DNA of 11,613 nucleotides from Alienimonas sp043951915 (lineage in GTDB: Bacteria; Planctomycetota; Planctomycetia; Planctomycetales; Planctomycetaceae), in the NCBI RefSeq assembly GCF_043951915.1, contig NZ_JBINJD010000160.1, positions 1 to 11,613 on the forward strand. The letters are read 5' to 3'. The notes under the pieces were generated by a model. The model saw nothing but the letters and a program-made list of their open reading frames with translations. It did no database searches and was not told the DNA's origin. The position numbers and the translations under genes are program-made. Positions 6,541 to 11,613 of the stretch are shown here, one piece after another. Position 1 is the stretch's first letter, and the number at the start of each line of letters is the position of its first letter.

Positions 6541-8208
6541 ATGGCGTCCGCCCGCACCCTCCGCAAAGCCTCCAAGCACGAGCGCAGCGCCGCCGAGCGC
6601 GCCGCCCGGTTCGCTCCCGCTCCGGACGCCGGTTTTGCCCCGAACCGCGGCGCCCTGCGGCCGAAGCTGGGGCGGGTCGGGGTGTGGGAGGCGGACCGAA
6701 ACGCCGGCCGGGCCGCGGCGGACCTCGCCGCCCGGCGGACGCTGTGGGAGTTGTTCGCCCCGCCGCCCCCGCCGCTGGTGCCCGTGTCGGTGCGGCCGGC
6801 GGGCGCCGTTGAGGCGGAGGAACGGCCGAGCGAACCGGTCGACCGCCTGCTCGCCCGGCTGCGAGGGCACGCGGCGATCCTCGACGACCCCGCGGCCCTC
6901 GCCGCGGCGGTCACGGCCGCGCTGGGCGTGCCCGGCGGGCCGTCGGCGGACGCCAACTGCCGAGCGGTTCACGCCCTCTGCGGCGCCGCCGGCGGGGCGC
7001 TCGACCCGGCCGCCCTGCTCTGCTTCGCCCCGTTCTGGGTGCGGGAGCCGGCGGCGTTCGTCCCCCCGCCGGCCGACGTTCCCGTCGAACCGCGGGACCT
7101 CGGGCCGGCGGTCGTGGCCCACCTGTTCGGGCGGTATCCGATCCCGGCGGTCCTCGCCCCGGCGTTCGCCCGCTCCCCGCTGGAGGAGCCGGGCGGGGCG
7201 AAGTGGCTGCGGTGGGCGGTCGCCCTCGGGGCCGGCGCCGGGCTGCGGGCGGCGGGGCGGGCGCTGGGGCCGACATACGGCTGGGACGCCCCCGGCCGGT
7301 TCCAGTTCCTCTTTGAGCAGGAAAGCCGCGAACAGGAGGGCGCCCGGCTCGGTCGCTGCCCCGGCGGGCCCTTGGCGGCGGCGATCCGGGCGGAGGTCCG
7401 CCGCACCGTCGGCGACGACCCGGCCCGTTGCGACCGGATCGCCCAACGCCTGCTGAGTCTGCGGTTCTACCGGCTCGACCCGACGGCGCTTCCGCGGGAC
7501 GCACGGGCGGCCGCCCGGCGGGCGTTCTGGGCGGCGACGGTCGGCTGGCTGGCGACGCACGGGGCGGCCTTGAGCGACCCGGACGCCCGCGACGTGCTGG
7601 CCTGGGCCGCGGAACGGTTCGAGGCGTGCGGCTTTGGCGGGCCGACGGGGTTCGTGTGGCGGCGGCGCTCGGCGGCGGGGGCCCTCGCCGCGGTCCGGGA
7701 GGCCGCCGCGCGGGCCGCCGCCGCGGAGGCGGAGCGGTTGGCCGCCGAGCGCCGCGCCCGGGAGGCGGCCCGGGACGCCGCCCGCCGGCTCGCCCGTCGC
7801 CGCCGGGAGGAGACCCGTCAGGCCGAGGCCCGCCGCGAGCGCGTCCGTCGCTCCGCTCCGCCGTCGCTGCGGTGGGAGCCGCGAGGATGGGACTGGGAGT
7901 GGAAGTCGCGGGGGTCGTGGTGGGTGATCACGGAGCTGACGTCCTCCGAGGCCCTGTTCGAGGAGGGGCGCGAGATGAAGCACTGCGCCGCCGGCTACGC
8001 CTCCCTGTGCCGGGCGGGTCAGAGCGCGGTGTTCGGCGTGACGCTCAACGGCAAACGGCGGCTGACCGTGGAGGTCGAACCGGGGACCGGCAAGCTGGTG
8101 CAGGTTCGCGGCCCCGGCAACCGGGGCCCCACCCCGGAGGAGGCCGCGGTGATCTCCAAGTGGCGCCGCCGGCAACTCCGCCGCCGGGCGATCCGCCGAC
8201 ACGGCTGA
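6541..8208 (+). CDS. PcfJ-domain protein with long novel N-terminal region
   Basis: PcfJ-like domains are named after a gene of the conjugative plasmid pCF10, but they also occur in chromosomal proteins of unknown function. The 555-residue product has no signal peptide or membrane segment. Residues 1-75 are basic, and 100-375 are Ala/Leu-rich and probably helical, with no family that I recognise. Residues 380-436 form a strongly Ala/Glu/Arg-rich helix, probably a coiled coil. The PcfJ-like part runs from about 455 to 545: SWWVITELTSSEALFEEG (459-476), EMKHCAAGYASLC (478-490), QSAVFGVTL (494-502), RRLTVEVEP (506-514) and LVQVRGPGNRGPTPEE (519-534). The tail ends in a very basic RRRQLRRRAIRRHG. 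Cys482, conserved in the family as I recall it, is present. There is no Shine-Dalgarno before the ATG. No conjugation gene is nearby. The acidic orphan gene follows after 75 bases and may be co-transcribed. Confidence 0.84.
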   Translation: MASARTLRKASKHERSAAERAARFAPAPDAGFAPNRGALRPKLGRVGVWEADRNAGRAAADLAARRTLWELFAPPPPPLVPVSVRPAGAVEAEERPSEPVDRLLARLRGHAAILDDPAALAAAVTAALGVPGGPSADANCRAVHALCGAAGGALDPAALLCFAPFWVREPAAFVPPPADVPVEPRDLGPAVVAHLFGRYPIPAVLAPAFARSPLEEPGGAKWLRWAVALGAGAGLRAAGRALGPTYGWDAPGRFQFLFEQESREQEGARLGRCPGGPLAAAIRAEVRRTVGDDPARCDRIAQRLLSLRFYRLDPTALPRDARAAARRAFWAATVGWLATHGAALSDPDARDVLAWAAERFEACGFGGPTGFVWRRRSAAGALAAVREAAARAAAAEAERLAAERRAREAARDAARRLARRRREETRQAEARRERVRRSAPPSLRWEPRGWDWEWKSRGSWWVITELTSSEALFEEGREMKHCAAGYASLCRAGQSAVFGVTLNGKRRLTVEVEPGTGKLVQVRGPGNRGPTPEEAAVISKWRRRQLRRRAIRRHG

Positions 8209-8272
8209 CCGGTCCCCGCGACGTTTGCCGCGTCGCCGCGGCCGCGTTCCACTGCGGCGTCGTTCCCCGCCC

Positions 8273-8276
8273 GGAG
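8273..8276 (+). promoter_or_regulatory. Ribosome binding site selecting the GTG start at 8284
   Basis: GGAG ends 7 bases before GTG 8284, an optimal spacing. The first in-frame ATG, at 8299, would be 22 bases away, so the GTG is the better start. Confidence 0.5.
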
Positions 8277-8283
8277 CCCCGCC

Positions 8284-9366
8284 GTGCCCGCCGCCCAGAT
8301 GTTCCTCCAGGGGCGGCGTCTCGCCCCGACGTTCGACTTCGGCTGCCTGCGATTCGAGGGGGCCGACCGCGTGGCGCTGGACGACGGCTTCTGGTCCGTC
8401 GACGACGCCGAGGGCTCGCTGCGGCTCTCGGCCAGCTACCCGCCGGATTCGCCCTGGCGGGGGTCCGCCCTCGTCACCTTCTACATGTACCGGCTGCCCG
8501 CCGGCCGGGAGGAGTTCGAGGAGACGGCGGAGCGGTTCCGCAAGGACGCGCGGGAGCCGGTCGACGTACCGGGCGTCGGGCCGTTCGCCGACGACGTGCT
8601 GCAACCCCTCGCCCTGCCGGACGGCTGGACGCACGACCGCTTCGCCCGCGGCGGCCGGGACCTGTTCCACGTCTATCGGGGCGACTCGCTGGGGCTGATG
8701 ATCCGCTGGTCCTGCCAGAGCGGGGACGTCTCCGGCCACCCGCTGTTGAGCGGCCTCGCCCCGGCCGTGCGGCTCGTCCCCAACCGGTGGGCGACCGATC
8801 CGCCGGAGATCCACGACGCCCCGGACGCGGACGCCCCCGAGGCGTGGGGCGATGCGGAGGAGGACGACTTCGAACCCGCGATCGATCTGCGGGCCGAGGC
8901 GGAGGACTTCCGGGCGTTCCTGAAAAAGCGGCTGGCGGAGTTTGACCCGGCGGACAACTTCGGCCCCGGCGAGGAGGGCCCGGTCACGCTGACGACCGTG
9001 GGGGCCGACGCCGGCCAGGGCGGGTGGATCGCGGTCGTGTTCGACACCCGCCCGAACGCGCGGCCCGACGGCAAGTGGACGCTGTACCTCGACGAGGGCA
9101 CGACGCTGGACCGCGCGCACTGGACCGACTGCTGGGAGCGGCTGTGCGAAGACGAGGAGGTCGTCGTGACGGAACTCGACGGCGCGACGACGGCGGAGAC
9201 CGACCCCGACGCCCTCAGCGCACGGCTGGGCCGCATGCTGGCGGGCGTGGTCGCCGAGGAACGCGCCGCCCTGCCCGACGGCGTGCCGGACGCGCGGGAG
9301 GCGTGGAGCGTCGAGGACTTCGACGGGGGCTGGGCGTACTTCGGCCCGTACGGGAACGATCTGTAG
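8284..9366 (+). CDS. Hypothetical acidic cytoplasmic protein, two-part
   Basis: I do not recognise a family. The 360-residue product starts at GTG 8284 and has no signal peptide or membrane segment. The N-terminal half (about 12-170) looks like a compact alpha/beta domain: FDFGCLRFEGADRVAL (17-32), then SALVTFYMYRL (61-71), a Glu/Lys/Arg helix (75-90), DLFHVYRGDSLGLMIRWSC (126-144) and APAVRLVPNRWA (159-170). A strongly acidic, Asp/Glu/Ala/Pro-rich linker (173-200) follows. The C-terminal half (203-360) has a helix EDFRAFLKKRLAEF (207-220), strands GWIAVVFDTRP (247-257) and KWTLYLDEGTT (264-274), a Trp-rich helix HWTDCWERLCEDEE (279-292), and it ends FDGGWAYFGPYGNDL. The overall charge is very negative, opposite to the basic PcfJ-domain protein 75 bases upstream, which hints at a physical partnership (inference only). 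It is convergent with the glycosyltransferase gene at 15 bases. Confidence 0.76.
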   Translation: MPAAQMFLQGRRLAPTFDFGCLRFEGADRVALDDGFWSVDDAEGSLRLSASYPPDSPWRGSALVTFYMYRLPAGREEFEETAERFRKDAREPVDVPGVGPFADDVLQPLALPDGWTHDRFARGGRDLFHVYRGDSLGLMIRWSCQSGDVSGHPLLSGLAPAVRLVPNRWATDPPEIHDAPDADAPEAWGDAEEDDFEPAIDLRAEAEDFRAFLKKRLAEFDPADNFGPGEEGPVTLTTVGADAGQGGWIAVVFDTRPNARPDGKWTLYLDEGTTLDRAHWTDCWERLCEDEEVVVTELDGATTAETDPDALSARLGRMLAGVVAEERAALPDGVPDAREAWSVEDFDGGWAYFGPYGNDL

Positions 9367-9381
9367 CCCGCCGGGCGGCCT

Positions 9382-10506
9382 TCACCCGACCAGCCGCTCC
9401 AGCGCCGCGTCCAGCGCCGCCGCCCGGGTCGGCCAGTGGTAGCGGGCGGCTCGATCGCGGGCGGCGGCGGAGCGGTTCCTCCACGCCCGTTCGCACCCCG
9501 CGGCCAGCTGGGCCAGCGCGTCGGCGACGCCGGCGGGGGCGTTGTCGTGAAAGATCGCCGCCTCGCCCCACACCTCCGGGTAGGCCAGCGCCCGGGGGAC
9601 GACCGGCACGCAGCCGGCCGCGGCGGCCTCCGCGACGGCCAGCCCGAAAAACTCGTGCCCGGCCGTGGAGACGACCGCGTCCGCCGCCCGCAGTTCCGCC
9701 TCGTACTCAGCACGGCTCTTCAGGAAACCCCACCGCCGCACCCGCGGGCCCAGCCGCTCCCGGGCGGCGGCGAAGCAGGCCGGGACGGCGGCGTAACGCT
9801 CGCCCAGCACGCTGACCTCGAACGGCACGCCGCGTTCCCTCAATAAATCAAGGGCGGCGAAGAACGTCTCCGGCCGTTTGTCGTGCTCCCACCGGCTGAC
9901 CCACACGAGCCGCATCGGCCCGGGTTCCCGCTTTGGTTCTCGCTCCGGCGGCCCCGTCGGCGGCGGTTCGATCCCCGGCGGCAGCACGGCGGCCTTCGCC
10001 TCGATCCGGGCGGCGGCGTCCCGCGGCGGGGCGTCCGGCAGGCGACCGCACAGCCGCTCCGCCGCCGCCAGGAACGCGTCCCGGTGGAAGGCGGAGTTGA
10101 ACCAGACGGCCTCCGCCGACAGGGCCGCCGTCAGGTTCGTGAAGGCGAAGTGCTCGTCCCGCCGCGCGGCCTCGGCGGGGCGGTCGGCGACCGGGTAGGT
10201 GAGCTGGTTCTCGTGAAAATAGACCGCCGCGGGCAGCGCCGCGGCCCAACGGGGGGCGAGGCCGCGGAACGCCGCTAAATCCAGCATATCCGTGCACCAC
10301 AGGGCCGACGGGCGGTCGACGAGGTCGCTCCAGGGTTCCTCCCGCAGACGGTCGGCGAAGGTCACGGCGGCGCCGCGCATCCGCCACTTCCACAACCGCC
10401 CCGGCAGCGTGAGGCGAGCGAAGCGGTGTCGGCCGTGCCGCTGCCAGCCGTCCAGAAAGGCCGCGTGGCTGCCGGCGTGAAAGGGCGAGAGGGCGAGGGC
10501 GTGCAC
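9382..10506 (-). CDS. GT-B glycosyltransferase, tRNA-queuosine alpha-mannosyltransferase (QTMAN/GTDC1) type
   Basis: The closest family I recognise is GTDC1/QTMAN (N-terminal DUF3524), which in animals attaches mannose to queuosine at position 34 of tRNA-Asp. The 374-residue product from GTG 10506 starts directly at the first Rossmann strand, MHALALSPFHAGSH (1-14), as family members do. An ATG at 10581 would add 25 Gly/Arg-rich residues. N-terminal family hallmarks are LPGRLWKWRMRGAA (34-47), SALWCTDMLDLAAFRGL (67-83) and YFHENQLTYPV (96-106), followed by WFNSAFHRDAFL (135-146). The GT-B C-terminal domain has VWVSRWEHDKRPE (201-213), VSVLGE (231-236) and GHEFFGLAVAEAAAAGCVPV (283-302), where the two Glu of the donor-binding EX7E motif (285 and 293) are present. 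No queuosine synthesis gene is nearby. The family call is strong. The substrate in this bacterium is inferred, and another glycosylation target is possible. Confidence 0.88.
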   Translation of the reverse strand: MHALALSPFHAGSHAAFLDGWQRHGRHRFARLTLPGRLWKWRMRGAAVTFADRLREEPWSDLVDRPSALWCTDMLDLAAFRGLAPRWAAALPAAVYFHENQLTYPVADRPAEAARRDEHFAFTNLTAALSAEAVWFNSAFHRDAFLAAAERLCGRLPDAPPRDAAARIEAKAAVLPPGIEPPPTGPPEREPKREPGPMRLVWVSRWEHDKRPETFFAALDLLRERGVPFEVSVLGERYAAVPACFAAARERLGPRVRRWGFLKSRAEYEAELRAADAVVSTAGHEFFGLAVAEAAAAGCVPVVPRALAYPEVWGEAAIFHDNAPAGVADALAQLAAGCERAWRNRSAAARDRAARYHWPTRAAALDAALERLVG

Positions 10507-10621
10507 GGCCCGATTGTCCGCCCTCCCGCCGCGACCGCGACGGTCCGGGGCTCCGCCACCGGGGGAGAACGGTCCGCGCATCGCGTAGGCTGCGGAGACG
10601 CATTCGTTTTCTCCCCGTCAT

Positions 10622-10625
10622 GGAG
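10622..10625 (+). promoter_or_regulatory. Ribosome binding site selecting the ATG at 10632
   Basis: GGAG lies 6 bases before ATG 10632. It overlaps the alternative ATG at 10620, which itself has no Shine-Dalgarno. This favours the downstream start. Confidence 0.5.
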
Positions 10626-10631
10626 CCTCGC

Positions 10632-11399
10632 ATGACCGTCGCCCCGCTCGCCCTGCTGCTCTGTTCGTTGCTGCCCGCCGACGCCCCGGCAGACGCCCCG
10701 GAGGTTTCCTTCGAGCGGTGGCAGTCGAATATCGACCGCTTTCAAACCGCGGTCGAGAAACTCGGCGAACGGGACCGCACACTCTACGAAGCCGGCGGCC
10801 CGCCGGAGGGGGCGGTGTTGCTGGCGGGGTCCTCCTCCGTGCGGCTGTGGATGGAGGGCGACGTGGAGGAGGACATGGCCCCGATCCCGGTCGTCGCCCG
10901 CGGCTACGGCGGGGCCCGGTTCAGCGACTTCGCCTACTACGCCGACCGCCTGTTCGCCCCGCACCTCACGCCGGGCGAGCCGGGGGCGAACGTGGCCGCG
11001 ATCGCCCTGTTCGTGGCGAACGACATCACCGGCGGAGCCGAGGCCGAGCCGGGCGATCAAACCCCCGAGGGCGCCGCGAAATACGTCCGGCACATCATCG
11101 CCACCGCCCAGGCGATGGACGCCGACGTGCCGATCGTGTTGATCGCCGTCACCCCGACCTCCTCCCGTTGGAAGGCCTGGCCGCGGATCAACGCCTTCAA
11201 CGAGAAGATGAAAGAAATCGCCGCCGCGGACGACAACGTTTATTACCTCGACACCACAGCGGCCTATCTGAAGGAAGACGGCACGCCGAACGACGCCCTG
11301 TTCCGCGGCGACCGGCTGCATCTGAACGACGCCGGCTACGCGGTGTGGGCGGAGCAGATTAAAGCCGGATTGAAGCCGGTTTTGAACGCGGAGAAGTAA
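10632..11399 (+). CDS. Secreted SGNH/GDSL-family hydrolase
   Basis: SGNH hydrolases are serine esterases or acyl/acetyl hydrolases acting on lipids or acetylated sugars; the substrate here is unknown. The 255-residue product begins with a short signal peptide (residues 3-16, APLALLLCSLLPA). The family blocks are visible: block I VLLAGSSSVRLW at 62-73, with Ser68 the expected nucleophile in a GSSS variant of GDS; block II ARGYGGARFSDF at 89-100, with the oxyanion Gly; block III LFVANDI at 126-132, with Asn130; and block V GDRLHLNDAGYAVW at 226-239, with Asp227 and His230. All four SGNH residues are therefore present. An in-frame ATG 12 bases upstream would add MEPR; I prefer 10632 because GGAG lies before it and the signal peptide then starts properly. 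The gene is divergent from the glycosyltransferase gene and is followed by a large hairpin. Confidence 0.92.
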   Translation: MTVAPLALLLCSLLPADAPADAPEVSFERWQSNIDRFQTAVEKLGERDRTLYEAGGPPEGAVLLAGSSSVRLWMEGDVEEDMAPIPVVARGYGGARFSDFAYYADRLFAPHLTPGEPGANVAAIALFVANDITGGAEAEPGDQTPEGAAKYVRHIIATAQAMDADVPIVLIAVTPTSSRWKAWPRINAFNEKMKEIAAADDNVYYLDTTAAYLKEDGTPNDALFRGDRLHLNDAGYAVWAEQIKAGLKPVLNAEK

Positions 11400-11414
11400 G
11401 CGGCCGATCCTTTA

Positions 11415-11494
11415 CTAACCCGAAGCGTCAGCGAGAGACGCGGGCCTCGCCCGCCTCCGCTGCGCGGACGGCTTTCGCTGACGCTTCGGGTTGG
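11415..11494. repeat. Large inverted repeat (AACCCGAAGCGTCAGCGA arms), possible terminator
   Basis: Arms 11417-11434 and 11475-11492 are perfect 18-base complements. Pairing extends to 11415-11440 with 11469-11494 with one mismatch and two G-T positions. The inner region holds a second small hairpin (GCGGGC-CTC-GCCCGC, 11440-11454), so the transcript could be branched. It begins 15 bases after the SGNH hydrolase stop and is a plausible terminator. Its arm sequence resembles a dispersed repeat I recall from planctomycete genomes; that resemblance is from memory. Confidence 0.65.
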
Positions 11495-11517
11495 TGTCGA
11501 GACCGCACTGAAGTGGG

Positions 11518-11613
<96 letters not shown>

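Noticed and set aside
8110..8128. Palindrome GGCCCCGG-CAA-CCGGGGCC
   Set aside because: It lies inside the conserved GPGNRGP coding segment of the PcfJ-like domain and is explained by GC-rich Gly/Pro/Arg codons.
7428..8945. A 505-codon plus-strand frame bridging the PcfJ-domain gene and the orphan gene
   Set aside because: It is a frame-shifted shadow of both genes. Its composition is Gly/Arg-rich, while the two real frames carry conserved motifs or well-patterned secondary structure.
5800..9120. A 1106-codon open frame on the minus strand
   Set aside because: It lies antisense to the PcfJ-domain and orphan genes and overlaps the M23 gene in another frame. Its translation is Arg/Gly/Pro-rich low complexity with no motif. 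Stop codons are rare by chance in DNA this GC-rich.
10507..10581. Upstream ATG start for the glycosyltransferase
   Set aside because: The family begins at the first Rossmann strand, which matches GTG 10506. The added 25 residues are Gly/Arg-rich and run into the divergent promoter space.

Overview
The window is very GC-rich bacterial chromosomal DNA (well over 70% G+C by eye, with G/C at almost every third codon position). It ends in a run of 94 G that is probably not biological. Gene content and style suggest the Planctomycetota (Planctomycetaceae-like): a secreted DUF3472 protein, a secreted SGNH hydrolase, many short Ala/Leu signal peptides, a chromosomal PcfJ-domain protein, weak or absent Shine-Dalgarno sites, and a 3' inverted repeat built on AACCCGAAGCGTCAGCGA. 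I recall that repeat type from planctomycete genomes but could not search for it, so the assignment is an inference.

Layout. Ten protein genes fill the window and almost every neighbour switches strand. In order: a secreted alpha/beta hydrolase (85-1080, +), convergent with a secreted DUF3472 protein (1088-2113, -). Then msrA for an exported methionine sulfoxide reductase (2223-2951, +), convergent with a small exported or anchored Pro-rich protein of unknown function (3067-3621, -). Then argH (3849-5306, +), convergent with a secreted M23-family metallopeptidase homologue (5322-6413, -). Then a PcfJ-domain protein (6541-8208, +), followed on the same strand by an acidic orphan protein (8284-9366, +). 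The latter is convergent with a glycosyltransferase of the tRNA-queuosine mannosyltransferase (QTMAN/GTDC1) type (9382-10506, -). A secreted SGNH/GDSL hydrolase (10632-11399, +) comes last, followed by a large hairpin and the G run.

There is no gene-free stretch over 300 bases. The largest gaps are 3622-3848 (a divergent intergenic region with no clear promoter) and 11400-11613 (hairpin plus G run). No tRNA, rRNA, CRISPR array, transposase or prophage gene was seen.

How the genes work together. Mostly they do not. The set looks like independent single-gene transcription units: amino acid biosynthesis (argH), oxidative repair outside the cytoplasm (msrA), envelope or secreted hydrolases, and tRNA modification. 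The only possible operon is the PcfJ-domain gene with the acidic orphan 75 bases downstream. Convergent gene ends carry inverted repeats that look like shared bidirectional terminators. One of these is formed by the last codons and both stop codons of the first two genes. I did not find a convincing new multi-gene system. The items most worth follow-up are the PcfJ/orphan pair, the bacterial QTMAN-like enzyme and the inverted repeats.
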